Part shown: one piece after another, positions 41,575 through 49,802 of the stretch
Numbering within the stretch: the first letter of the stretch is position 1
Layout: the number at the start of each line of letters is the position of its first letter
Assembly: GCA_004561445.1 (NCBI GenBank)
Contig: SFVX01000001.1
Span: 682,001 to 746,000 of the forward strand
Reading direction: 5' to 3'
Length of the DNA: 64,000 nucleotides
DNA from: a bacterium
GTDB taxonomy: Bacteria; Patescibacteriota; Saccharimonadia; Saccharimonadales; Saccharimonadaceae
Position numbers and translations under genes: made by a program
The notes under the pieces: model-generated
Seen by the model: only the letters and a program-made list of their open reading frames with translations
The model's database searches: none
Told to the model about the DNA's origin: nothing

Positions 41575-42039
41575 TTAGTCTTTGTTTGCTTTTTGGCGAG
41601 CAGGAACGGCTACTTTCTTGAAGGAGCCACCAGCTTTCTTGATTGCTTCAACCGCGGTCTTGCTTGCGAATTGAGTCTCAAGCTCGATCTTGGTATTAAC
41701 CTCGCCGCGGGTAATAACTTTTACTTTGGCGTATGGATTTTCAATCAAATTAGCGTCGGCAAGGATAAAGTTGTCGACTTTGCCGGAAAGCTCGTTGAGG
41801 TTATCAGTGTAGACGACCTGAGCTTTGTCGTGAATAGACTTGAAGCCTTTGAGCTTTGGAATGGCTTGCATGATAGCACGCTGACCACCCATGAATCCTG
41901 CTGGCATCTTGCTGTGGCCGGTACGGGACTTTTGACCCTTGGTACCACGGCCAGCAGTTTTACCCTGACCAGCGGAGATACCGCGACCAACGCGTTTGCG
42001 AGATTGATTCTTGGAAACGCTTAATTCGTTGTATTTCAT
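41575..42039 (-). CDS. rplO: Ribosomal protein uL15
   Basis: 154 aa. KRVGRGISAGQGKTAGRGTKGQ and the AGFMGGQ segment are diagnostic; the C-terminal half has VKVITRGEV. It directly follows rpsE with no rpmD (uL30) between, as is general in CPR bacteria. Confidence 0.96.
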   Translation of the reverse strand: MKYNELSVSKNQSRKRVGRGISAGQGKTAGRGTKGQKSRTGHSKMPAGFMGGQRAIMQAIPKLKGFKSIHDKAQVVYTDNLNELSGKVDNFILADANLIENPYAKVKVITRGEVNTKIELETQFASKTAVEAIKKAGGSFKKVAVPARQKANKD

Positions 42040-42666
42040 TTATTTATCCTCCTTAGCGGCGGCTTTTTTGCTGCTGTGCCACTCGTTCTTTGGAACTTGT
42101 TGGCGGAGACCTTCGATTACGGCATAAGCGATGTTTGCTTTATTGGTCGAACCGAGGGATTTACTGATGAGGTTCTTGATACCGGTAAGGCCGATAATAG
42201 AACGGACGACGCCACCAGCAATAATACCAGTACCTGGAGCAGCTGGCTTCATAAGAACGTGAGCGCCAGTGACTTTAGTCTCAACTTCGTGACAGATAGT
42301 TTCGCCATTCATGTTGATGGTAATCATATTTTTCTTGGCGCGGCGTTCAGCTTTTTGAACGGCGGAAGTAACATCAGAACCCTTGGCGAGGCCAACACCG
42401 ATACGATTCTTGTGATCACCGACTGCAACGAGTGCTTGGAAGCGCATACGGCGACCACCAGCGACGGTGCGAGAAACGCGGTTGATTGAGATGTTTACGG
42501 TATCAAATTCCTTCTTACCTTCTTCGGCGGCACGGCGGTTGCGGCGGTTGTCGCGACGGCGACCACGGAATTCGCGCTGAGCACGATTTTCGCGAGCGGC
42601 TGCGGCTTCGTCGGTAAGCTTGGTGGTACCAGACTTGTTAATGACTTTTGGTTGCTTGTTATCCAT
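42040..42666 (-). CDS. rpsE: Ribosomal protein uS5
   Basis: 208 aa from ATG 42666, right after the rplR stop, with GGAG 7 nt upstream. An Arg-rich N-terminal extension (RRRDNRRNRRAAEEG) of about 50 residues precedes the core (FDTVNISINRVSRTVAGGRRMRF, then GLAKGSDV). It is involved in decoding accuracy. The stop abuts rplO. Confidence 0.96.
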   Translation of the reverse strand: MDNKQPKVINKSGTTKLTDEAAAARENRAQREFRGRRRDNRRNRRAAEEGKKEFDTVNISINRVSRTVAGGRRMRFQALVAVGDHKNRIGVGLAKGSDVTSAVQKAERRAKKNMITINMNGETICHEVETKVTGAHVLMKPAAPGTGIIAGGVVRSIIGLTGIKNLISKSLGSTNKANIAYAVIEGLRQQVPKNEWHSSKKAAAKEDK

Positions 42667-42667
42667 A

Positions 42668-42997
42668 TTAGAACTCCAATCCTCCCTCACGTGCAGCATC
42701 AGCGAGAGCGCTCATGCGACCAGCGTAGAGGCGAGCACCACGGTCGAAAACAGCTTTTTCGATCTTGGCTTTTTTAGCTTTTTTGGCGATTTCGCTGCCA
42801 ACGTAGGCTGCGAGTTCTTTCTTGCTACCCTTTTGCTTGCTGCCGACGGTAGTTGCGTAAGCGATAGTTACGCCTTTATCGTCGTCAATAAGTTGTGCGA
42901 TAACGTGGTTGTTGCTGATATTAACGCTAAGACGTGGACGTTCAGCAGTACCATGAATCTTTGCACGGGTGCGATTCTTTCTAAATTCTGCTTTCAT
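42668..42997 (-). CDS. rplR: Ribosomal protein uL18
   Basis: 109 aa. RPRLSVNISNNHVIAQLIDDD and the C-terminal FDRGARLYAGRMSALADAAREGGLEF are diagnostic. Binds 5S rRNA. Confidence 0.96.
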   Translation of the reverse strand: MKAEFRKNRTRAKIHGTAERPRLSVNISNNHVIAQLIDDDKGVTIAYATTVGSKQKGSKKELAAYVGSEIAKKAKKAKIEKAVFDRGARLYAGRMSALADAAREGGLEF

Positions 42998-43000
42998 GGT

Positions 43001-43537
43001 TTATTTCTTTCCTGCCTTACCGGCTTTGCGAATAATAACTTCGTCAGCGTACTTGATACCTTTACCCTTGTATGGTTCTGGCTTCTTGAGGCTGCGGATT
43101 TCAGCGGCAACTTGGCCGACTTTTTGTTTGTCGATACCGACAACCGTGATGGTCATCTTATCAACCTTGAGGTCGATACCTTCTGGCGCTTCGTATTTCA
43201 CTGGGTGCGAAAAACCGAGGGCCATTTCGATATTGCGACCACCGCCATTTAGGCGGAAACCAACACCGTTGATCTCGAGCTTTTTCTCGAAACCTTTGGT
43301 AACACCTTCGACGGCGTTGTTTAGTAGTGCGCGTTGCAAACCGTGCCATGCACGGGACTTTGGTTCGTCATCGCTACGCGTAACAATAGCTTGATTACCT
43401 TCGACCGTAGTCTTGGTATTTTCCTGAACAGGAACCTGAAGCGTGCCTTTTGGACCAGCGACAGTAATTTCCTTGTCGCCGACCGTAATTGTCACGCCTG
43501 CAGGAATCTCCACAGGTAGTTTTCCGATACGACTCAT
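43001..43537 (-). CDS. rplF: Ribosomal protein uL6
   Basis: 178 aa. MSRIGKLPVEIPAGV at the start and KPEPYKGKGIKYADEVIIRKAGKAGKK at the end fit the family. It is the first gene of its own unit: a TAAAAT near 43572 and an AGAGGA before the ATG are visible, since the usual upstream rpsH lies 3.8 kb away. Confidence 0.96.
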   Translation of the reverse strand: MSRIGKLPVEIPAGVTITVGDKEITVAGPKGTLQVPVQENTKTTVEGNQAIVTRSDDEPKSRAWHGLQRALLNNAVEGVTKGFEKKLEINGVGFRLNGGGRNIEMALGFSHPVKYEAPEGIDLKVDKMTITVVGIDKQKVGQVAAEIRSLKKPEPYKGKGIKYADEVIIRKAGKAGKK

Positions 43538-43602
43538 TGCGTTCCTCTTAAATTATTAATATCTTCGCTATTTTAGCACAAAATGTCCCAAAATACAAGT
43601 AC

Positions 43603-45240
43603 TTAAGCCTTAAACTCAAGGTTTTGGCCAGTCACGCCAGCAACATTAAAGCTAGCATCAAATTGACCATGCTTGCCACCGGAATTACGATGTGAGATTC
43701 TCCCATGCTTGGTTGTCGCAAAGCTAGTATAGGCGCCGCCGTCAGCTGTGACAAGATATTTGCAAAGGTCATAAGCAGCAGTGGTTTCGGTTGGACCGAC
43801 GGCTCGGCCTTGACTCATCTCATGAGCAATATCGCGGCAATAATCTAGCGCACGCTGATGCTTGGCTGGGTCTTTACCTTTGGCAAGCAAATCTTCGCCG
43901 ACATACTGCATGCCGTCACTAATGATATGTATGACCAGCTTCATGGTTTCATCGTTGCAATCTAGAACGCACAGGAAGTTAGCTGCCTCTTGAATGTTGT
44001 ATTGCTTTTGATTTTTGACGTCATGACGTTCGGCGGCAATAGGTTTGCCAAGATCATGCGCAATAAGCGCTAGTCTGCCTAAAGTGTATAGACTGCTCGG
44101 TAGTTTGTCACCAGCGGATTTATCGAAAATACTAAGAGCGGTTTCGGTGTGCTGTTGAAGCGTAAAACCTTCCCAGACGCCAGTTTTGCGTGCAAAAAGA
44201 TTCTTTACGCGGTTATTATTCTCTTTGGCTTTTTCAATAATGGCGTGCGGCGTTGAATATTGGTCTTCTTGGAGCATAGTTAGCACATCGTTATTATGCA
44301 AACGTTCACGGTTATTGCGCGAGAGAAGGTTTGCAGTGTGAATTGCCGCTAAGCCGAATTTCTTGTTGCGACGGCGCTTTTCTGCCTCGAGTTGTTCTTG
44401 GCTACCAATTTTGTCAAGACTAAAGAATTGATAGGTCTCGACGTTCTTGCCGAGCGTAGCGGAATGCACACCATAGCTTGTGCCAATAATACCCATGCTT
44501 TCGACCCAATGCGCTACGTAATCGCGATTGATTGGAAACTTGCGGTCGTCGTCGTTTTCACTGCCACTGCTCACAAAGCGCAGCATCGTGTGGCTAAGGT
44601 TATTAGCGAGCGCAATACGAGCATTGACGGCCCCAAGTAGTTGCCTAGCTCCTTCGAGCGAAAGATTATAGCGTCTTGCGAGTTCTGGTGCCTCGGATGC
44701 ATGATAAGTGCGATTTTCGAGCTTTGCTAAGGCCTCTTGGTCAACGTTTTTGCCGTCTTCGTAACTAAAAACACAGGCATCGCCGATGCGCGGAAGCGTA
44801 CTCATAATCATTTTGGCGATGTCTTGGCGCTGAAACTCCGAGAATTGTTGCCTATGATAGGCGTCGGCGTCGATAATATAGGCATTCGGATCTCTGGCTA
44901 TGATTTTATGTACTTCATAAGACCTAGTGCCAAGGCGCCTAGCGCGGCTCTCACCAAATTGCTCAGCAACTTCGTGCGAGCCAGCGTTTAGGGCTGGAAT
45001 CGAATTTATATTACGGTTGCTAGTAGCATTGCCCCCATTATTAAAATACGGATCTACTTCCCAAGGTCTACCAGTACTAGCGCGACCATGATAGAGATCG
45101 AGGTCGCTGACTTTTTTGGCGATTTTAAGATCACAGAGTTGTTCCATGATTTGGCGACGACGCTCAAGCTCAGGGTTAGTTGAGCCATTTTCGATGCGGG
45201 TTGCAGAAGGGTCGGCTTGCATTCTTTCAATACCGTTCAT
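43603..45240 (-). CDS. HD-domain phosphohydrolase-like protein with unknown N-terminal domain
   Basis: 545 aa. Residues 355-450 hold an HD domain: H364 in LQQHTETAL and His-Asp at 395-396 in LIAHDLGKP, the metal-binding pair. The first ~130 residues contain LYHGRASTG and then SIPALNAGSHEVAEQF, which loosely recall ADP-ribosyltransferase folds; this is a weak similarity only. The middle (150-340) is helical. The substrate is unknown. A TAGAAT ends 7 nt before the ATG, so the mRNA is probably leaderless. It sits inside what should be one ribosomal operon, between rplF and rpsH. Confidence 0.65.
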   Translation of the reverse strand: MNGIERMQADPSATRIENGSTNPELERRRQIMEQLCDLKIAKKVSDLDLYHGRASTGRPWEVDPYFNNGGNATSNRNINSIPALNAGSHEVAEQFGESRARRLGTRSYEVHKIIARDPNAYIIDADAYHRQQFSEFQRQDIAKMIMSTLPRIGDACVFSYEDGKNVDQEALAKLENRTYHASEAPELARRYNLSLEGARQLLGAVNARIALANNLSHTMLRFVSSGSENDDDRKFPINRDYVAHWVESMGIIGTSYGVHSATLGKNVETYQFFSLDKIGSQEQLEAEKRRRNKKFGLAAIHTANLLSRNNRERLHNNDVLTMLQEDQYSTPHAIIEKAKENNNRVKNLFARKTGVWEGFTLQQHTETALSIFDKSAGDKLPSSLYTLGRLALIAHDLGKPIAAERHDVKNQKQYNIQEAANFLCVLDCNDETMKLVIHIISDGMQYVGEDLLAKGKDPAKHQRALDYCRDIAHEMSQGRAVGPTETTAAYDLCKYLVTADGGAYTSFATTKHGRISHRNSGGKHGQFDASFNVAGVTGQNLEFKA

Positions 45241-45247
45241 GCTTTAT

Positions 45248-45253
45248 ATTCTA
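45248..45253 (-). promoter_or_regulatory. -10 box, leaderless start
   Basis: TAGAAT ending 7 nt before the ATG at 45240. Confidence 0.45.
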
Positions 45254-45257
45254 GCAT

Positions 45258-45282
45258 GAAAAACCTCCGCGGATTGCGGAGG
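45258..45282 (-). terminator. Intrinsic terminator
   Basis: Perfect 7-bp CCTCCGC/GCGGAGG stem with five minus-strand Ts. Confidence 0.75.
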
Positions 45283-45301
45283 TAGCCGAATGGCTTGAGT
45301 T

Positions 45302-45701
45302 TTATAGATTGGCAGAGACTTGCTCAAGGCTAGCTTGAACTTTTGCAACGTCGGACCAGAAATTGACGTTGCGAGCAATAATATCACTCAGAACTTCACT
45401 ATTTTCGAGATAGATTCCAGAATATGATAATGTAGCCGTGTTTTGATACAAGCCACGAATGCTCATAGCTCGGCAGATAATAGCCACTGCAGGCGCGGAG
45501 TCCTTCGCACATCGGCATGCGCGCAAGAGCCTGCGTCAGCATATGACAGCTGAGATCTCGCGGAGACCCGTCCTCGTTTTGGGATAACTTTAGATTACTA
45601 TCGTCGAATTTGTCGATTAGCCGCTCAATCTTTCGAAATATTGCGATGTCCTGAGCAAATGTCAAGCTAATCGGTCTCAAGATGGATAATTTTCGCCTCA
45701 T
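45302..45701 (-). pseudogene. Frameshifted gene of unknown function
   Basis: Two overlapping minus-strand frames look like one ~130-aa protein broken by a single-base shift near 45430-45450. The upstream frame (ATG 45701) runs through GYYLPSYEHSWLVSKHGYI and then degenerates into IFWNLSRK and a stop. The downstream frame picks up with YSGIYLENSEVLSD to the end at 45302. The join would give a coherent protein ending QASLEQVSANL. It may be a real pseudogene or a base error in the assembly. The EHSWL pattern recalls proteins with an acidic His motif, but I cannot name the family. The start overlaps the YbaK gene by 35 bp. Confidence 0.6.
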
Positions 45702-46227
45702 GTTTCATCGCTGGGATGATTTTCTCGAGCAAATCTTTGGTTTTGATTTTAGTGCAAGCAGTATAGACGCAAGGGTGCGCGCCGAGATATTCGTCCGTCA
45801 ATACATCTTCGTCGATCACGAGTTGCACTTTCTGCTCCTTATCGTTCATAAGACCAAAAACCGTGACGGCGCCTGGCACGACGTTAAGGTATTGCATCAT
45901 TTGAGTAGCATTTGCGAAAGATAGGCGCGCAATCCCAAGTTCTTTAGACAAGAATTTTGTCTTAAAGACTTTATCGCCTGGGGTTAGAAGTAGATAAAAG
46001 TCAGTTTGTTGACGGTTTGTTAAGAAAAGATTCTTGCAGATGGAGACGCCGAGGTTTTTCTCGACACCAAGACAAGCTTCCATAGTGTTGGCGGGCAGGT
46101 GATCAATCTGTTCGTACTCGACGTTTAGCTTGTCGAGCAGATCATAGACGGCTAGCTCGCGGTCTTCACGGGGCGCGCTGGTCACAACATTAGTTTTGCT
46201 AGTTGGACGACCATGATTGATTGGCAT
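45667..46227 (-). CDS. YbaK/ProXp-type aminoacyl-tRNA deacylase
   Basis: 186 aa. The YbaK fold is seen in YEQIDHLPANTMEAC, KNLFLTNRQQTDFYLLL, LSFANATQMMQYLNVVPGAVTVFGLMND and VYTACTKIKTKDLLEKI. The family hydrolyses mischarged tRNAs, such as Ala- or Cys-tRNA-Pro. The stand-alone single-domain form is consistent with ProXp-ala. GGAG lies 8 nt before the ATG. Confidence 0.85.
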   Translation of the reverse strand: MPINHGRPTSKTNVVTSAPREDRELAVYDLLDKLNVEYEQIDHLPANTMEACLGVEKNLGVSICKNLFLTNRQQTDFYLLLTPGDKVFKTKFLSKELGIARLSFANATQMMQYLNVVPGAVTVFGLMNDKEQKVQLVIDEDVLTDEYLGAHPCVYTACTKIKTKDLLEKIIPAMKHEAKIIHLETD

Positions 46228-46293
46228 CGTGGCATCTCCTTTCTGATTTTAAATAATTCCGTATATATTACATCATTTTGAACATCTTGCAAA

Positions 46294-46322
46294 GAAAAAG
46301 GCCCACAGGTTTCCCTGCGGGC
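46294..46322 (-). terminator. Intrinsic terminator
   Basis: GCCC-CAGG/CCTG-GGGC stem with one mismatch, minus-strand T-run. Confidence 0.7.
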
Positions 46323-46338
46323 AAGACCAGTCTAGCGA

Positions 46339-47208
46339 TTAATGATCGTTAAACTTTGATTGGAGTACGCGCACAAGCTCGTCGTTTTTGGCGGCCAAAG
46401 CAACCTGTTCAGCGATTGAATAGCATTCGGCCTTGTGACTGTTTATAAGCCACTCGATATACGAATGCCAGACGCCAGAGGTACAGAAACTAAGCCAGAG
46501 GCCTTGATCGCTGTAGTTCTTCATCTGAGTAATTGCACGGACGAGAACGCGACTTGGCACGCGCTCAATAATCTGCGCATCGGATTTGAGAGGCTGTCCA
46601 AGGCCGTGGGCCCAGAAAAATTGCTTAAAAGCAAGCTCCGGGCGAACAATCTCGAGGCGAATATACTGCGTAAAGAGGTCGGCGAGCATAAGGTCGTCAT
46701 GGACGTAAGTCGAGATACCATTTTTGCAGGCATTAAAGATGCTGACAATAGGTGCAATCTGGTCACGCTCGAGATCGTAAACAGATTTACTAGTTTTGTG
46801 CAAGGCTGATTCGGCGCGACAAGCATACTGCGACTTATAGAGCTCGCGAATGACGTTATCGAATTTGGCGGCTTTCATGCCGCAGATGAGCGCCTCTTGA
46901 TCCTTTTTGTCACTCATATTAAGCACGTCAATAAACACAACGTCGGCGTGCTTCATGTCGCGAAGAATCTTGCTTTTATCTTTGTTAAGACCATGTGCCT
47001 TAAGATATGTGAGGCAGTTTTTGATGATACTCTTAGACTCACTTACGCAACCATGCGCAAGCTGTTCGTCGATAATCTCATCAAAAACGGGCGCAATCAT
47101 ATCCCTGTTTTTTCCGAAACGGAGATTGTCAAGCTCTTGCTCGAGCCTGCCGGCGTAGTGGGCGATAATGATTCCTACTGAAATAGCGGATACTTTGGAA
47201 TCTCTCAT
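46339..47208 (-). CDS. Hypothetical helical protein
   Basis: 289 aa, nearly all-helical by composition, no membrane segment or signal peptide, four to five cysteines. Segments such as DEIIDEQLAHGCVSES and ADLFTQYIRLEIVRPELAF suggest helical repeats, but I recognise no family. GGGGA precedes the ATG. It lies between rpsH and the ybaK-like gene and is ended by its own terminator; its spacing suggests an independent unit placed inside the ribosomal cluster. Confidence 0.6.
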   Translation of the reverse strand: MRDSKVSAISVGIIIAHYAGRLEQELDNLRFGKNRDMIAPVFDEIIDEQLAHGCVSESKSIIKNCLTYLKAHGLNKDKSKILRDMKHADVVFIDVLNMSDKKDQEALICGMKAAKFDNVIRELYKSQYACRAESALHKTSKSVYDLERDQIAPIVSIFNACKNGISTYVHDDLMLADLFTQYIRLEIVRPELAFKQFFWAHGLGQPLKSDAQIIERVPSRVLVRAITQMKNYSDQGLWLSFCTSGVWHSYIEWLINSHKAECYSIAEQVALAAKNDELVRVLQSKFNDH

Positions 47209-47275
47209 AAGAGATATCCCCTTTCATTAATGTGCGTAGTGGTGTTGCTACTCTACAACTATACCATAATCCCAC

Positions 47276-47313
47276 AAAAAAGCACTCTCCGCTTATACAG
47301 AGAGTGCTTTTAG
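47276..47313 (-). terminator. Terminator after rpsH
   Basis: Perfect 9-bp AGCACTCTC/GAGAGTGCT stem with A-run and T-run; closes the rplC-rpsH unit. Confidence 0.8.
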
Positions 47314-47328
47314 AACATCTAGTCTAGA

Positions 47329-47730
47329 TTACCAGACCTTGACGAGAACTTCGCCACCAAGCTTGTTCTTGAGAGCTTCTTGACCAGTCATGATGCCTTT
47401 GCTCGTAGAAATGAGCACGGTTCCACGACCAGATTTGACGCGAGGGATTTCCTCGACGCTTGCGTAGACGCGACGACCAGGCTTAGAAACCTTGGTGATC
47501 TCGTTGATGCGAGCGTTTTCACCTTCGTTATTGATGACAATGTGAAGGATTTCGCGTGGCTCAGCTTTTTCAAGTTCAGCTTTTTCGATGTAGTTGATTT
47601 TCTGTAGCTTCTCGGCGACAGCAAATTTTAGCTTGCTGGTTGGAACGCGGATTTCGGTCTTGCCGACTGCGATTGCGTTGCGAATGCGCGTGATGAGATC
47701 GGCTACAGGATCGCTAGTTTGAATAGACAT
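47329..47730 (-). CDS. rpsH: Ribosomal protein uS8
   Basis: 133 aa. DPVADLITRIRNAIAVGKTEIRVP at the start and GRGTVLISTSKGIMTGQEA near the end are diagnostic. It binds 16S rRNA and in many bacteria represses its own operon. Last gene of the rplC unit here. Confidence 0.96.
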   Translation of the reverse strand: MSIQTSDPVADLITRIRNAIAVGKTEIRVPTSKLKFAVAEKLQKINYIEKAELEKAEPREILHIVINNEGENARINEITKVSKPGRRVYASVEEIPRVKSGRGTVLISTSKGIMTGQEALKNKLGGEVLVKVW

Positions 47731-47748
47731 ATCTTTCCTTATCCTTTC

Positions 47749-48018
47749 CTACCAACTGCTCTTGGTAACACCAGGGATTTCACCCTTGCTTGCTTTTTCG
47801 CGGAAGTTAATGCGGGACAAACCGAAGCGGCGCATGTAGCCACGTGGGCGACCGTCGAGCATGTCGCGGTTTTTGAGACGAGTTGGGCTGGAGTTGCGTG
47901 GCAACTTTTGGAGACCTTCGAGATCGCCAGCAGCCTTGAGCTCTTCGCGCTTAGCTTTGTATTTGTCGTACATTTTTTGGCGCTTTTCGTCGCGGAGTAC
48001 AGCACTTTTCTTTGCCAT
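47749..48018 (-). CDS. rpsN: Ribosomal protein uS14 (zinc-less long form)
   Basis: 89 aa from ATG 48018, just after the rplE stop, with AAGGAG upstream. KKSAVLRDEKRQKMYDKY at the start and RPRGYMRRFGLSRINFREKA near the end are diagnostic. No CxxC motifs are present. Confidence 0.95.
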   Translation of the reverse strand: MAKKSAVLRDEKRQKMYDKYKAKREELKAAGDLEGLQKLPRNSSPTRLKNRDMLDGRPRGYMRRFGLSRINFREKASKGEIPGVTKSSW

Positions 48019-48019
48019 A

Positions 48020-48592
48020 TTATTTATTCTCCTTTTCAAACGGCATGCCGAATTTCTCTAGTAATTTAGTTGAAGCTTCTTTGCTACCATTCTTGATAAC
48101 GAAAGTAATTTCGATACCGTGGAGAACAGCAGAGTCTTCAAAGCTGATTTCTGGGAAAACGGTCTGCTCTTTGAGACCTAGGCTATAGTTGCCATTTGCG
48201 TCAAACGATTTACGTGGAACGCCGTGGAAGTCACGAACGTGTGGCAAAACGATATTAACGAGACGATCGGTGAATTCGTACATTTTGTCACCGCGAAGAG
48301 TAGTAAGGTAGCCAACTGGGGCGCCCATACCTTTGCGGATTTTAAACTGTGCGATAGACTTCTTGGCCAAACGGCTAGTAACGGCCTGACCGGTAATCTT
48401 GCTAATGGTAAGAGCGACGGTTTCGGTGTAGCGCTTATCTTCGCGTTTTTTACCGGTACCAGAGGAGACGATAACCTTCTCTAGTTTTGGTACTTGGTTG
48501 ATATTGGCGAGGCCAAGCTCTTCTTTGAGAGCTTTGCGAATCTCTTTATCGTAAAGAGTCTTAAGCCTTGCTTCGTATTTTGCTTCGGCCAT
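48020..48592 (-). CDS. rplE: Ribosomal protein uL5
   Basis: 190 aa. NINQVPKLEKVIVSSGTG, FKIRKGMGAPVGYLTTLRG and FPEISFEDSAVLHGIEITFV fit the family. Binds 5S rRNA and contacts uS13. Confidence 0.96.
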   Translation of the reverse strand: MAEAKYEARLKTLYDKEIRKALKEELGLANINQVPKLEKVIVSSGTGKKREDKRYTETVALTISKITGQAVTSRLAKKSIAQFKIRKGMGAPVGYLTTLRGDKMYEFTDRLVNIVLPHVRDFHGVPRKSFDANGNYSLGLKEQTVFPEISFEDSAVLHGIEITFVIKNGSKEASTKLLEKFGMPFEKENK

Positions 48593-48912
48593 TACTTGAT
48601 CTCCTTGTTATTAGCTTGGCGAGCGACGCGGATGGTCTTGCCATCTTTGTCTTTGCTGTAACCGATGCGGCTGGTGGTACCAGCTTTTTCATCGACGACT
48701 ACAGCAACTTTGCTTGCTTCGATACCAACTTGGATTTCCTTTTTACCGCCCTGGCGATACATGCTTGGACGCATGTGACGCTCACGGACGCCGAGGCCTT
48801 CTACGAAGACGAGATTTTTAGCTGGCAAAACTTTAGTAACTTTACCGGTCTTGCCTTTATCTTGTCCGGCGATAACTTTTACGAGGTCGCCAGTTTTAAT
48901 GCGAATACCCAT
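48592..48912 (-). CDS. rplX: Ribosomal protein uL24
   Basis: 106 aa from ATG 48912 (GGAGG upstream, rplN stop 2 nt away); a longer frame to 48993 was rejected. KTGDLVKVIAGQDKGKTGKV is the KOW motif; SRIGYSKDKDGKTIRVAR ends the core. Confidence 0.95.
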   Translation of the reverse strand: MGIRIKTGDLVKVIAGQDKGKTGKVTKVLPAKNLVFVEGLGVRERHMRPSMYRQGGKKEIQVGIEASKVAVVVDEKAGTTSRIGYSKDKDGKTIRVARQANNKEIK

Positions 48913-48913
48913 A

Positions 48914-49282
48914 TTATAGTACCTCCGGTGCAAGGCTAATGATCTTGGAGAAACCAAGGTCGCGAAGTTCGCGTGGGACTGGACCAAAGACACGAGTGCC
49001 TTTTGGAGTCTTGTCGTCGTTTACGAGTACGGCAGCATTGTCGTCGAAGCGGATGGTAGACCCATCTGGACGGCGAATTTGCTGGCGAGTGCGAACGATT
49101 ACAGCACGAACAACGGCTTTTTTCTTAACGTTGCCGGTTGGCGATGCTTCTTTTACGCTGCAGGTGACAATATCGCCAACGTGAGCGTAACGAGCACGTG
49201 TGCCACCGAGGACACGGATAACACCAAGTTCCTTGGCGCCACTGTTGTCGGCAACTTTCAAACGTGTTTCTTGTTGAATCAT
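48914..49282 (-). CDS. rplN: Ribosomal protein uL14
   Basis: 122 aa of usual length. MIQQETRLKVADNSGAKELGVIRVLGG and the ending GPVPRELRDLGFSKIISLAPEVL are typical. Binds 23S rRNA near the factor site. Confidence 0.97.
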   Translation of the reverse strand: MIQQETRLKVADNSGAKELGVIRVLGGTRARYAHVGDIVTCSVKEASPTGNVKKKAVVRAVIVRTRQQIRRPDGSTIRFDDNAAVLVNDDKTPKGTRVFGPVPRELRDLGFSKIISLAPEVL

Positions 49283-49285
49283 TTG

Positions 49286-49588
49286 TTATTTCTCCTCTTT
49301 AGCGTCGTCTTCGACCTCGACAACGTCTTCTTTAAGCTCAACCTTGCCATGAGACTTTTCGATAATCTTAACGAGAGTCCAGGTCTTGGTCTTGCTGATT
49401 GGGCGCGATTCGGCGATCATTACAGTGTCGCCTTCATGAGCTTCATTGTTAGCATCATGAGCAGTGTATTTGCGCGTAATAGTAAACTGCTTACGATAGA
49501 GTGGATGCGTTTCACGAGAGGTGATCATGACGGTGATCGTCTTGTCACGCTTGTCGGAAGACACTACTCCAGTCAGTGTGCGTGCCAT
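49286..49588 (-). CDS. rpsQ: Ribosomal protein uS17
   Basis: 100 aa. LTGVVSSDKRDKTITVMI and HPLYRKQFTITRKYTAHD are diagnostic. An acidic tail (VVEVEDDAKEEK) extends the usual length by about 15 residues. Overlaps rpmC by 1 bp. Confidence 0.96.
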   Translation of the reverse strand: MARTLTGVVSSDKRDKTITVMITSRETHPLYRKQFTITRKYTAHDANNEAHEGDTVMIAESRPISKTKTWTLVKIIEKSHGKVELKEDVVEVEDDAKEEK

Positions 49589-49800
49589 TACTTATCTCCT
49601 TCCGTGGCGTTAATTTGCGTAAGGATTCTTGCGATTTCCTTTTTAAGCGCATTGATGTGATGCGGATTTTGAAGCGTTGAGCCAAGGCCTTGCCTTGCAA
49701 TCAAGAGTTCTTCACGTTTGTTCTGGAGTTGCTGCTCAAGTGGAAGCTTGCTTACTACTTCGGCTTCTTTGACAGCCTTCTTATCTGCTTGCTTGGCCAT
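49588..49800 (-). CDS. rpmC: Ribosomal protein uL29
   Basis: 70 aa; LQNKREELLIARQGLGSTLQNPHHI and KKEIARILTQI are the family helices. Lies between rplP and rpsQ in standard order. Confidence 0.95.
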   Translation of the reverse strand: MAKQADKKAVKEAEVVSKLPLEQQLQNKREELLIARQGLGSTLQNPHHINALKKEIARILTQINATEGDK

Positions 49801-49802
49801 AA

